Below are positions 1 to 8,292 of a DNA stretch of 64,000 bases, in pieces (position 1 is the first letter of the stretch; every line of letters begins with the position of its first letter). The DNA is from Bacteroidales bacterium (GTDB taxonomy: Bacteria; Bacteroidota; Bacteroidia; Bacteroidales; JAQUTK01): positions 50,469 through 114,468 of the forward strand of contig JAQUTK010000007.1 in the NCBI GenBank assembly GCA_028709785.1, given 5' to 3'. Made by a program: the position numbers and the translations under genes. The notes below the pieces were generated by a model. The model did no database searches, was not told the DNA's origin, and worked only from the letters and a program-made list of their open reading frames with translations.

Positions 1-1435
1 CGACAGGCACCAACTGTTTGGCAATCACGCCCAAACGATCAGCGTGTGGACGTTCCTGCACATAAGCACCCTGCACCGGCTGATTGATTTTTCCCGTTTC
101 CATCACAGGATGTGAATAGGGATCATTGGGATAATCAATCTCATTACCAATGCTCCACATCACAATGGAAGCATGATTACGATCACGCAGCACCAGATCT
201 CTCACATCTGCTTCATACCATTCCTTAAAGTAAGAGGAAGTACCGTTGAGTCCCGGAGTGCCCTGATTCCACCCCTCTATCCATTTCTTTTTGGGAAGCT
301 CCCATTCATCATACGCTTCATCAATGACCAGAAAACCCATCTCATCGCACAAGTCATACAAAGCGGGCACATGTGGATTGTGACTCATACGTATCGCATT
401 ACAACCTATTTCTTTTAAGGTCTTCAGTTTGCGCTTCCAAACCTCACGAGGCACGGCATTACCCAATACTCCGGCATCCTCATGCAGACACACGCCCTTC
501 ATCTTCATCGGTACGCCATTGAGAGCAAAACCTTTGTTGGCATCATACGTCATCGTGCGAATACCTACTGCCTGCGAACTGCTGTCAATCAGTTTCTTCC
601 CCTGATACAACTCAGTGGTCAGACGATATAAATTGGGTGATTCAGGAGACCACAATTCCGGATGCGACACTTTCATTTTAAGGGATGAAGGGGTAACACC
701 AGACGCCAGACTCTTTACCGAAGAGGAAGAGGAAGCTACTTTCTTACCATTCTTATCTTTCAGAGTAAGTTGTACTTTGACTGTTGCCGGTTGTTTGCTA
801 ACATTAGCTACAGCCACCTGAACTGTAACCGTAGCCTCTTTGCTGCTCACCTCCGGAGTCTGGTAAAACACACCCCACTGATCAATATGAATATCCCCTG
901 TTTCGATCAACCATACATCGCGGTCAATCCCTGAACCCGTATACCACCGGCTATCATCAAAAATAGTGTGATCCACGCGTACAGCAATCACGTTCTCCTC
1001 GCCAAACTTTAACCAGGGAGTTGCATCATACATAAAAGAGATGTATCCATTCGGACGCTTCCCCAGTGAATGACCGTTGACAAACACTTCGCTGTGATTA
1101 TACACTCCTTCAAAATAGAGATAAAACTTCCGCTCTTTTTTCTCTACTGGCAGAGTGAGATGTTTGCGATACCAACCAATTCCACCCGGTAAGAATCCGG
1201 TGCTACTGGCAAGTGCCGGACTCATTTGTTGGGTGACACTCCAGTCGTGCGGCAGATCGATGGGTCGCCATCTCTCATCATTAAAGGTTGATTCCTCTGC
1301 CCCCTTTACATCCTCAAGAATAAATTTCCAATCGTTGTTTATCCGTTCGGGATGACCAAAAGAGACCTGCGACTTCACCGTCAGGGAGACAGTAAGCAAT
1401 GCAATTAATGCGATAACAAAAGAGTTGTTCTTCAT
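1..1435 (-). CDS. Glycoside hydrolase family 2 beta-galactosidase, 5' part only (runs off the left edge)
   Basis: The first 478 codons are visible from an ATG at 1435 read leftward; the 3' end lies outside the window. A hydrophobic signal peptide precedes a GH2 sugar-binding (jelly-roll) domain, an Ig-like domain and the start of a TIM barrel. The barrel contains the GH2 acid/base signature S-I-G-N-E-I-D, with the likely catalytic Glu at about residue 432. The nucleophile Glu would lie beyond the window. Such enzymes remove beta-linked galactose or related sugars in the periplasm or at the cell surface. The exact substrate cannot be told: GH2 also includes glucuronidases and mannosidases. I see no clear promoter in the short gap upstream. 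Confidence 0.9.
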   Translation of the reverse strand, partial: MKNNSFVIALIALLTVSLTVKSQVSFGHPERINNDWKFILEDVKGAEESTFNDERWRPIDLPHDWSVTQQMSPALASSTGFLPGGIGWYRKHLTLPVEKKERKFYLYFEGVYNHSEVFVNGHSLGKRPNGYISFMYDATPWLKFGEENVIAVRVDHTIFDDSRWYTGSGIDRDVWLIETGDIHIDQWGVFYQTPEVSSKEATVTVQVAVANVSKQPATVKVQLTLKDKNGKKVASSSSSVKSLASGVTPSSLKMKVSHPELWSPESPNLYRLTTELYQGKKLIDSSSQAVGIRTMTYDANKGFALNGVPMKMKGVCLHEDAGVLGNAVPREVWKRKLKTLKEIGCNAIRMSHNPHVPALYDLCDEMGFLVIDEAYDEWELPKKKWIEGWNQGTPGLNGTSSYFKEWYEADVRDLVLRDRNHASIVMWSIGNEIDYPNDPYSHPVMETGKINQPVQGAYVQERPHADRLGVIAKQLVPV

Positions 1436-1497
1436 TTTCTTTAAATATTAGATTTCCAATTAATTATACACGTTTATATAAACTATAAATAGAACCT

Positions 1498-2655
1498 TTA
1501 TCTGTATGATTTAGAATAGATATCAAGCTTCTCTTCATTGGTAAGTTTCTGGGGATCATACTCAAACAGCTTGCCCATCGTCTCCGTTGCATTTGTCACA
1601 AAATGGGGAAGATCGCTACTCTTGATTCCGTAATCGGAAAGCTTGATTGAATCGACACGGCATCTTGTCAACATAGCAGCCAGCGCATGGATAAACTCAT
1701 TCGGATCGGTCACTTTCTTACCTGTCATCACCTCTGCCATCTTGATGTATCGTTCGGGAACATCATAGACGAAATGAGAAAAATAAGCCAGAGAAAGAGC
1801 AATCAGTCCGGCAGCATGAGGCAGAGCCGGATAGTAAGCACTCATCGCATGCTCCAAAGAGTGTTGAGAGATGCAGCTGGAAGTGGCGATTACCATACCG
1901 GAAAGTGTGCTGGCCCAAGCCACTTTTGTACGTGTTTCCAGATCGTTGCCATCAACCACGGCTTTGTGCAGATTTGTGGAGAGCAGACGAATGCTCTCCA
2001 GTGAATAAAGTTCGCTGAGTGGAGTTGCGACATTGGCAATATATCCTTCTGCAGCATGGAAAAATGCATCCATGCCCTGAAAAGCCGTAAAGACCGGTGG
2101 AACGGAAAGCATCAGTTCAGGATCGACAATGGCATATGCAGGAAACGTATGTATATTCCCAAAGCCTATCTTTTCATGCGTGTCCTCATTGGTAATCACA
2201 ATTCGTTGATCCATCTCGGAGCCGGTTCCGCCCGTTGTTGGAATTGCTATTAAAGGCAAAGGGATCTCTGTCATCGGTTTCTTTTTGCCGGTTCCACTGA
2301 CAATGTAGTCCCAATAGTCTCCCTCATTACGTGCCATGATGGCTGTAGCTTTGGATGAATCAATCGTACTGCCACCTCCCAAAGCAACAATATAATCACA
2401 TTTCTCCTTACGGCAAAGTGCAGCTGCCTCCATGACATTCTTCCTGGTGGGATTAGCCTGTACCTTATCATAAATAATTACTTCCGCATTATTTGCTTTC
2501 AGAGCCGCTATTACCTTGTCCAGATATCCGAATCTGCTCATCGAAGTGCCACCGGAAATTACCAATAAAGCTTTTTTGCCTGGGAGTTTCATCGTAGCAA
2601 GGTTCTCCACACTTCCACAACCAAATATTAATCTGGTCGGAATACACTGATCCAT
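1498..2655 (-). CDS. Iron-containing alcohol dehydrogenase
   Basis: About 385 residues, the usual length of group III NAD(P)-dependent alcohol dehydrogenases. An N-terminal Rossmann-like half carries the G-G-G-S-T-I-D nucleotide-binding motif and T-T-G-G-T-G-S-E. The C-terminal half holds the metal site: Asp and His in G-M-D-A-F-F-H, His in S-L-E-H-A, and His in L-P-H-A-A-G. All four expected ligands are present. The reading frame is open further upstream to a TTG at 2694, but that TTG lies inside a promoter -7 element, so translation must start at ATG 2655 or ATG 2670; I prefer 2655 because it gives the usual short leader before P-T-R-L-I-F-G. The substrate is not predictable. It is divergent from the pirin gene. 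Confidence 0.88.
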   Translation of the reverse strand: MDQCIPTRLIFGCGSVENLATMKLPGKKALLVISGGTSMSRFGYLDKVIAALKANNAEVIIYDKVQANPTRKNVMEAAALCRKEKCDYIVALGGGSTIDSSKATAIMARNEGDYWDYIVSGTGKKKPMTEIPLPLIAIPTTGGTGSEMDQRIVITNEDTHEKIGFGNIHTFPAYAIVDPELMLSVPPVFTAFQGMDAFFHAAEGYIANVATPLSELYSLESIRLLSTNLHKAVVDGNDLETRTKVAWASTLSGMVIATSSCISQHSLEHAMSAYYPALPHAAGLIALSLAYFSHFVYDVPERYIKMAEVMTGKKVTDPNEFIHALAAMLTRCRVDSIKLSDYGIKSSDLPHFVTNATETMGKLFEYDPQKLTNEEKLDIYSKSYR

Positions 2656-2691
2656 ACATCTTGCTTTCATACCCTTCAGATTTAATACCCG

Positions 2692-2699
2692 CAAAGATA
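2692..2699 (-). promoter_or_regulatory. -7 promoter element of the alcohol dehydrogenase gene
   Basis: TATCTTTG on the minus strand matches the Bacteroidetes -7 consensus TAnnTTTG. It predicts a transcript starting near 2685, only 15-30 bases before the candidate ATG codons. No convincing -33 TTTG was found. It rules out the upstream TTG start. Confidence 0.6.
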
Positions 2700-2833
2700 A
2701 AATTAAATCCGTATATCCTATCGTTACGGCTCTTAAATCTTTTGTAACCAGGATCCTACATGCCTGTGGCTTATAATTGGCTTATGAATAGTAAATAAGT
2801 TTCTTAATAAGCCTGCTCATTTAAATTATTTTC

Positions 2834-2841
2834 TAACTTTG
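2834..2841 (+). promoter_or_regulatory. -7 promoter element of the pirin gene
   Basis: TAACTTTG matches TAnnTTTG and lies 66 bases upstream of the pirin ATG. No clear -33 TTTG at the expected distance. Confidence 0.5.
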
Positions 2842-2907
2842 TGATTGGATGGTGACAAGTATACATTCACCTGAAAAGGAAGTATCTCACTCAAAAAATG
2901 ATGCCTG

Positions 2908-3915
2908 ATGAAAACAATACACATTGAAAAGATGGGCTTTCAACTCATCGTCAAGAATCCTTTCATAGCTTGTATGCATCATAAGGATTTGTTTCCCACC
3001 GGTAATGCCAAAATGGAACCCGTACATTACCTTCCGGGACGAAGTATTGGCAATGATTTTAATCACAGCGCGCCATGGCGCATGTATTACGGAGATAAGA
3101 TTCCCGGGTTTCCCGTTCACCCCCACCGTGGTTTTGAAACAATCACCGTGGTGACCAAAGGATTTGCCGACCATCATGATTCCAAAGGATCACAAGGGCG
3201 CTACGGCAAAGGAGACGTCCAATGGATGACGGCCGGAGCCGGTATTCAACATTCGGAAATGTTTCCATTATTAAATGAAGATGGTAACAACACAATGGAA
3301 CTTTTCCAGATCTGGCTCAATCTCCCTCAGAAGGATAAGTTTGCGACACCGGCATACCGAATGATGTGGAATGAAAAAATCCCTCTTTTGGTGCAAACCA
3401 ATGAAGCCGGTAAAACTGCCCGCATCAAACTGATTGCAGGAAGCTGCAAAGGAGAAAAGAGTCTTGAACCACCACCCGCCTCCTGGGCTGCAGACCGAAA
3501 AAACCATGTCGGAATATGGCTTGTTGACATGGAACCGGAAGCAACAATAATCCTTCCTCCCGTTTCCGCATCTCTCAACCGAATGATCTATTTATTCGAA
3601 GGAGAGAAACTCTCCATTTATGAGGACGAACTTAAGAAAGGCTATTGTGCGGAACTGGATGGCAATGCCGATATATTTATCAAGAATGGAAAGAAACGTG
3701 CTCATTTGCTTTTATTGGAAGGAGAACCTATCAACGAACCGGTTGCAGCCTACGGACCCTTTGTCATGAACAGTATGCCGGAAGTCCAGCAAGCGTATGA
3801 AGATTATCAGAAGACTCGCTTCGGTGGCTGGCCATGGGATACCGATGACCCTGTTTGCCCGAAAAAGAAACCCCGCTTCGCAAGACATGCGGACGGCACG
3901 ATTGAACGCCCCTAA
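2908..3915 (+). CDS. Pirin family cupin protein
   Basis: 335 residues with the bicupin layout of pirins. The N-terminal cupin carries the metal site: H-P-H-R-G-F-E (two His) and G-I-Q-H-S-E (His and Glu), matching the Fe-binding set of human pirin. The C-terminal cupin is more degenerate, as usual. Bacterial pirins include quercetin-2,3-dioxygenase-like enzymes and regulatory proteins; which applies here cannot be decided. It is transcribed alone and is followed by a strong hairpin terminator. No signal peptide, so cytoplasmic. Confidence 0.92.
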   Translation: MKTIHIEKMGFQLIVKNPFIACMHHKDLFPTGNAKMEPVHYLPGRSIGNDFNHSAPWRMYYGDKIPGFPVHPHRGFETITVVTKGFADHHDSKGSQGRYGKGDVQWMTAGAGIQHSEMFPLLNEDGNNTMELFQIWLNLPQKDKFATPAYRMMWNEKIPLLVQTNEAGKTARIKLIAGSCKGEKSLEPPPASWAADRKNHVGIWLVDMEPEATIILPPVSASLNRMIYLFEGEKLSIYEDELKKGYCAELDGNADIFIKNGKKRAHLLLLEGEPINEPVAAYGPFVMNSMPEVQQAYEDYQKTRFGGWPWDTDDPVCPKKKPRFARHADGTIERP

Positions 3916-3932
3916 ACCCCTGTAATACACAA

Positions 3933-3971
3933 AGAAGGCCGGCTGCACTACGCAACCGACCTTCTGCTTTT
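3933..3971 (+). terminator. Rho-independent terminator after the pirin gene
   Basis: The arms AGAAGG (3933-3938) and CCTTCT (3960-3965) enclose further pairs (GG/CC, TGC/GCA) around the loop ACTAC, followed by GCTTTTT on the plus strand. It sits between convergent genes and may also stop the minus-strand SHOCT/DUF4870 transcript. Confidence 0.8.
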
Positions 3972-3987
3972 TATATCTGATAGATAT

Positions 3988-4578
3988 TTACTTGATAAAT
4001 GAAATGGTCAAAGGATAACGGAATGTATTACCATTAAAGCCTTTGATTGCACCAATGATTGGAAGAATGAGAATAAAAAGAAAAACTACCAATCCAAATC
4101 CGGAAAATCCAACAGCTCCTAATGTTGTTCCTAATGTTCCTAATACACCCAATATTCCAAGTCCTCCCATATTAAAGCCCATACCATGATCCGCCATCAT
4201 TCCCATACCCGTACCGAACATCGCGATTCCAGCAATGACAGATATGAACAACATAATAATGAAGAGACCAATGCCATACAACAAATAACTGATCATCCAG
4301 TTTAAGATATTCTTTCCCTGTATATCAATCTTTTCAGATTTTTCCTTGCCAAGTATCCACGCAACGATTGATAGAATCCATCCAATATAAGGCAGAAGAA
4401 CGATCAGGTTCATCAAACCCATATAGGTGTTTTCAGTCAGATTAAAAGGTATATCACCCGAAGCAGAAGTATTCGTTTCCTCATTCATCAGCTTTTGCTT
4501 CTCTTGTTGAAATTCTGCATCCGTAAGCGCGCCATTTTTTCGGAGTTCGTTCAGCTTCTCCAGTTTTTTTAAATTCAT
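3988..4578 (-). CDS. SHOCT-DUF4870 membrane protein, longer paralogue
   Basis: 196 residues. Residues 1-35 match the SHOCT motif (L-x-x-L-x-x-L-x-x-x-G-A-L-T-D-A-E-F), a short helical module often joined to membrane domains. Several hydrophobic segments of DUF4870 (Tic20-like) type follow, with G-K-x-x-S-x-K-I-D-x-Q-G-K-N in the middle loop. A glycine- and methionine-rich stretch (about 115-150) is absent from the shorter paralogue at 5693-6157. It lies 46 bases downstream of an MscS channel on the same strand, so co-transcription is likely. Biochemical function is unknown; a membrane role is inferred. Confidence 0.82.
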   Translation of the reverse strand: MNLKKLEKLNELRKNGALTDAEFQQEKQKLMNEETNTSASGDIPFNLTENTYMGLMNLIVLLPYIGWILSIVAWILGKEKSEKIDIQGKNILNWMISYLLYGIGLFIIMLFISVIAGIAMFGTGMGMMADHGMGFNMGGLGILGVLGTLGTTLGAVGFSGFGLVVFLFILILPIIGAIKGFNGNTFRYPLTISFIK

Positions 4579-4624
4579 TGTTGTATATGTTTTAGTTCAC
4601 TTTATTCCTTATAGTAATTAGATG

Positions 4625-5494
4625 TTATTTCTTTATCTCAGAATGAATTACTCTTTGCGGGAAAGGTATCTCTATTCCTTCTTTGTCGAAAGTTGCTTTT
4701 ATTCTTTTTCTTAATTCGCCACTGACTTCCCATTGTTTTATTGGTTGTGTATCTCCTAATATCTTGATTACAATTGCAGAATCTGCAAAATCATCAATTC
4801 GAAGAAATTGGGGAGCCGAAATAATAGCATCTTTCCATTTTGGATCCTCCGCCAACTCTTTGCCTACCTGATTAACCACTTTGATTACATGATCAATGTT
4901 TGAATTATAGCTAACACCTATATTCATATTTACTCGTGAGTAAGTTTTTGAAAGATTAGCTACTTTCTTTATTTCTCCATGAGGTATATGGTGAACAGTT
5001 CCATCCAAGTCTCTAATTGTGGTCATTCTCAAACTTATATCTTCAACAAGCCCACCTGTTCCATCGAAGTTTACGACATCACCTACTCGATATTGGTTTT
5101 CAACAATGATAAACAATCCGGATATAATGTCACGAATAAGATATTGACCTCCAAATCCTACAGCTAGACCAACTATTCCGGCACCGGCCAATATTGGCCC
5201 GATTTCTAATCCAACTTCAGAAAGAATCATTAGTGTTGATATAGAAAGTAAGGAGATTCTGATAACCCCGGTACAAATTCTTATCAATGTATTTTCTCTC
5301 TTGGTTTCCGCTTCTTTCGAAACATAATTTCCCCCCCTGACAGATATTCGAATAGATCTTTGAACTAACTTCTTTAAAATGCTATTCAAAATCAAATAGC
5401 CTACAGCAATAAGAACTATTTTAATTCCGTGATTTAAGAGCCATGGGAGAATAAGCTCTAAAATTTGATCGAGGTGATCGATTTTTTCTTGCAT
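4625..5494 (-). CDS. mscS: Small-conductance mechanosensitive channel, MscS family
   Basis: 289 residues, close to the length of E. coli MscS. A membrane segment near residues 18-40 is followed by more hydrophobic helices. The pore-lining TM3 region is recognisable by the Gly/Ala-rich run I-L-A-G-A-G-I-V-G-L-A-V-G-F-G and then Q-Y-L-I-R-D. The beta domain contains Y-R-V-G-D-V-V-N-F. The C-terminal alpha/beta domain ends near I-P-F-P-Q-R-V, a common MscS end. The channel releases solutes on hypo-osmotic shock. It is flanked on both sides by SHOCT-DUF4870 paralogues on the same strand. Confidence 0.92.
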   Translation of the reverse strand: MQEKIDHLDQILELILPWLLNHGIKIVLIAVGYLILNSILKKLVQRSIRISVRGGNYVSKEAETKRENTLIRICTGVIRISLLSISTLMILSEVGLEIGPILAGAGIVGLAVGFGGQYLIRDIISGLFIIVENQYRVGDVVNFDGTGGLVEDISLRMTTIRDLDGTVHHIPHGEIKKVANLSKTYSRVNMNIGVSYNSNIDHVIKVVNQVGKELAEDPKWKDAIISAPQFLRIDDFADSAIVIKILGDTQPIKQWEVSGELRKRIKATFDKEGIEIPFPQRVIHSEIKK

Positions 5495-5692
5495 ACTACA
5501 GATGTTTTTTATTACTAAGCTATTGACCGTGTATCTGAAAGCAAAATATTGAATTTATTCGAAACAAAACATCAGTTAGCTTAGCTGTACTCTCAAATTG
5601 ACTTGTGGTTTAAAATTTTAGCATTCAACCCTTCTTTGTCTAAGTAAGAAAGAGCTAAGAGAGATCTTATTTTCAAACAAAAGAGTCGTTCT

Positions 5693-6157
5693 CTATCGGA
5701 GAAATTCGATGGTAAGCGGATAGCGCCAGGTTTCACCATTCAGGCCTTTAATTCCGGCAATGATAGGGAAAACGATAACAAGGACCCCTACAACCACCGC
5801 AGCAGGAATGAGAACAATTCCAATCACCATAAGAATCGAGCAGAAAAAGATAAGCCCATATAATGCATAGCTAATCATAAAGTTCACAATGTTTTTTCCT
5901 TGTTCGTCAATCTTCGCTGATTTATCTTTGCCAATCACCCAGGCAATAATAGAGAGAATCCATCCAACGGTTGGAACCAAAAAAACAAAGTTCATCAACC
6001 CGAGATATGCACTTTCACTCAGGTCAAAGGGGATTCCACTGTTGCCAGCACTATCCTGTTGTTCAAATAATTTCTGCTTTTCACGCTGAAATTCTTCTTC
6101 GGTCAAGGCACCACTTTGGCGCAGATTATTCAGTTCTTCCAGTCTCTTGTAGTTCAT
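5693..6157 (-). CDS. SHOCT-DUF4870 membrane protein, shorter paralogue
   Basis: 154 residues. The first about 33 residues form a SHOCT module (L-E-E-L-N-N-L-R-Q-S-G-A-L-T-E-E-E-F). Three or four hydrophobic segments of DUF4870 type follow, with G-K-D-K-S-A-K-I-D-E-Q-G-K-N between them and a final W-R-Y-P-L-T-I-E-F. It is clearly paralogous to the protein at 3988-4578, sharing the same order and the same end (R-Y-P-L-T-I). It lies 198 bases upstream of the MscS gene on the same strand. Function unknown. Confidence 0.82.
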   Translation of the reverse strand: MNYKRLEELNNLRQSGALTEEEFQREKQKLFEQQDSAGNSGIPFDLSESAYLGLMNFVFLVPTVGWILSIIAWVIGKDKSAKIDEQGKNIVNFMISYALYGLIFFCSILMVIGIVLIPAAVVVGVLVIVFPIIAGIKGLNGETWRYPLTIEFLR

Positions 6158-6260
6158 TGTTGCTTGTATTTAAGGATTGGTATGCAAAGTAAAACAATTA
6201 TTTAATATGTATCCTGCTTTTTGAAACAAAAAACAAGATTTTGTAAGTTTCATACCGATA

Positions 6261-6295
6261 AGACGGATTATTCAAATAATTATAACATTCCGTCT
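6261..6295 (-). terminator. Possible terminator hairpin after the 6337-7740 gene
   Basis: AGACGGA (6261-6267) pairs with TCCGTCT (6289-6295) around an AT-rich loop that itself contains ATTCAAATAAT. It lies downstream of the minus-strand gene. There is no good T-run, so confidence is low. Confidence 0.4.
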
Positions 6296-6336
6296 GATAA
6301 ATAGTTTTATGTCTCTTCGTTATCGTAAAGTCAAAC

Positions 6337-7740
6337 TTAGAGCGGAGAAATCAGAACTTCCAATGGCTTCAACGATCTTTTGATTCCATTAGGAATATTC
6401 AGTTCGATCGACTCGGTCCTACTCGTATTGGAAGCAATAACATACCGACGATTTTTATCCTTTTTAATCATGTAGTGCAGATCATTGAGCGCTTTCTTCT
6501 CCAGCGTATGCATTGTTATGACTGGAATGTTTTCATTGAGTTGAGTAAGTACCGGTTCAAGAGCCTGAAACACTTCGGGCGACAGCGAACGGTCGTTCCA
6601 AAACATAATACCTGTTGCACCATGAATAATTGATGTGTAAATCTGACATTTCAGTACCTGTGCAAAATCTTTCGCCGACAAATCAGAAGGCTTTGCATAC
6701 CCGTTTCCATCAAAATAGAGCCACACAGGAGTCTCCTCTCCCACACCGGCTTTAATGCCATCTACAGCAGTACCCGCCAATACCGGATATGTATTAAAGT
6801 CGATAAATGTGTTACTGCCAAAGACGTCGCCACTTTCCTTGTACGCGGCGGCAGATATTTTGAGGTTCTCATAAAACAACGTTTTTAATGTCTCCAGGTC
6901 ATAATTGGTATAGTCGGCAGTTCCGTTATCATATACCGGTCTGCCATCATACGCACGAAGGAATCCAAGCAAAGGACGATTTTCCATGATCTTGGCATCT
7001 TCTCCCAACGCATCATAAGGAACTGTCGCAGGCATCGAATCATGTGTTTGCAGATATTTACGTTCAAACAGGTAGGCATTACCTCGTGCTATACCAACAA
7101 GATCGGTATAAACCAGTGTATTCTTTTCCTGTTTCTTGATGCGTTCTTTTATTTTCTTGCCAACCGATGGATGCCAGCACCAGCCACTCCCGGCACCACC
7201 ATTTACAATCTCATCAATCGGTGCCCATATATGATCTGCATCCCCATTTGTTACCCGAAGATTATGGATTGCGCTATCCAGTAGATATTCCAGATGTTTA
7301 TCTTCAATATGCTTGTTCAGATATTGACGTCTTACGTAATCACTGTCAATACCTCTTTTTAATCCTTGAATGTTGTCCAGATAGGCTTTCATGGTTTCCT
7401 GAAAAGTAATTGAACCGGTTACTTCCACTCTCTTCTTTGCATATTTCGTCTTACCCGGTGAAAGATACACCAGATTATATAGAGGCGATTTATCCAGATA
7501 AGGCTTTGCATTAATTCTGTAGGCAACCTGATCTTCTTCCATAGCCTGAAGATTGTATCCCGGAATATTCCATACACCAACAGCAAAGAACTTCTCATAT
7601 CGGGAGCTACCCGGAGCTTTACGCAAAGCCCATCCATCTTCCGTTTTCCATGATGATTGTTGAGCGAATAATTCTGTTGTCTGGAAGCATAAAGCAACCA
7701 ATAAAGCGAGAGATGTATACAAAGATTTGTGGTTAATCAT
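6337..7740 (-). CDS. Secreted protein, probably a TIM-barrel glycosidase-like enzyme
   Basis: 467 residues with a signal peptide (hydrophobic run, then L-F-A-Q-Q). I do not recognise a named family. Features suggest a glycoside-hydrolase-like barrel: F-F-A-V-G-V-W-N-I-P-G near the N-terminus, an acidic A-P-I-D-E motif near residue 170, V-W-L-Y-F-D-G near 330, and G-A-T-G-I-M-F-W-N-D near 380, as in barrels whose last strands line a sugar site. The last about 80 residues look like a small beta-sandwich typical of the C-terminal end of such enzymes (Y-V-I-A-S-N-T-S). The exact reaction is unknown. The gene is transcribed alone with its own -7 element. Confidence 0.6.
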   Translation of the reverse strand: MINHKSLYTSLALLVALCFQTTELFAQQSSWKTEDGWALRKAPGSSRYEKFFAVGVWNIPGYNLQAMEEDQVAYRINAKPYLDKSPLYNLVYLSPGKTKYAKKRVEVTGSITFQETMKAYLDNIQGLKRGIDSDYVRRQYLNKHIEDKHLEYLLDSAIHNLRVTNGDADHIWAPIDEIVNGGAGSGWCWHPSVGKKIKERIKKQEKNTLVYTDLVGIARGNAYLFERKYLQTHDSMPATVPYDALGEDAKIMENRPLLGFLRAYDGRPVYDNGTADYTNYDLETLKTLFYENLKISAAAYKESGDVFGSNTFIDFNTYPVLAGTAVDGIKAGVGEETPVWLYFDGNGYAKPSDLSAKDFAQVLKCQIYTSIIHGATGIMFWNDRSLSPEVFQALEPVLTQLNENIPVITMHTLEKKALNDLHYMIKKDKNRRYVIASNTSRTESIELNIPNGIKRSLKPLEVLISPL

Positions 7741-7780
7741 ATCCAGTGATTTAAGTGAATGATTTGTTTATTTGAAACCG

Positions 7781-7788
7781 CAAATATA
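7781..7788 (-). promoter_or_regulatory. -7 promoter element of the 6337-7740 gene
   Basis: TATATTTG on the minus strand, about 40 bases upstream of the ATG at 7740. It matches the Bacteroidetes consensus; no -33 element identified. Confidence 0.55.
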
Positions 7789-7942
7789 AGCTTTTCTGTT
7801 CATCACATACTTCTGTCATCAGGAATATAAATGCAATTAGAATATTTTACACCCATTACAAACTTTTTATACTTCTGCATTTCAAGTATTCTTTCTGGTA
7901 AATAGATTTCGAAGAATTAGATGAAAATATTTTCTGATTTAT

Positions 7943-7973
7943 TTTGCAAATCAAAACAATTAAATTATATTTG
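7943..7973 (+). promoter_or_regulatory. Full -33/-7 promoter of the 42-residue ORF
   Basis: TTTG (7943-7946), 19 bases, then TATATTTG (7966-7973): a full match to the Bacteroidetes primary sigma factor promoter. Transcription is expected to start near 7980, exactly where a structured leader begins. Confidence 0.75.
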
Positions 7974-7979
7974 CGAAAA

Positions 7980-8030
7980 GCCTTCTTTTTATCAAAGGTA
8001 TCATCACCTTATGATGAAGAATAAGAAGGC
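7980..8030 (+). promoter_or_regulatory. Structured 5' leader with mutually exclusive inner hairpins
   Basis: An outer stem GCCTTCTT (7980-7987) pairs perfectly with AAGAAGGC (8023-8030). Inside, two helices compete for the same bases: AAGGT (7995-7999) with ACCTT (8006-8010), or TCATCA (8001-8006) with TGATGA (8012-8017). The outer stem begins at the predicted first transcribed base. This could be a regulatory leader, a stabilising 5' hairpin or part of a small RNA. It matches no riboswitch class I know. Confidence 0.5.
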
Positions 8031-8048
8031 AACCTAAATCATTAAGAT

Positions 8049-8177
8049 ATGAAAAAAATACGAGCATTCATCTCAAACCTTGTCATTAGTTTCGGATTCT
8101 TTTTGTCTGAGCTCCTTGCGAAATTGAACTGGGGATTCTTTTTGTTTCGAACAGTTCTAAGAAAGAAAGCTTCTTGA
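8049..8177 (+). CDS. Small hydrophobic cationic protein, 42 residues
   Basis: ATG at 8049 to TGA at 8175-8177. The peptide starts M-K-K-I-R, has a hydrophobic core of about 22 residues, and ends R-K-K-A-S, so a single membrane helix or amphipathic helix with basic ends is likely. G-F-F-L occurs twice 13 residues apart, encoded by an exact 13-base direct repeat (8094-8106 and 8133-8145). It has its own promoter and a structured leader. Size, charge and leader resemble small membrane peptides such as type I toxins, but no antisense RNA was identified and the role is unknown. It lies 115 bases upstream of the DUF1846 gene. Confidence 0.5.
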   Translation: MKKIRAFISNLVISFGFFLSELLAKLNWGFFLFRTVLRKKAS

Positions 8178-8292
8178 ATCTGTATTCGTTGCTTTTGTAA
8201 GAAATTCATTTTTGTGCCCAAATTTATTCTCCTTTCATTGAGTCTCTTTGAAGTTTCTGAAGTAACTTAGCAGAAAATTTCAACGAAACACA

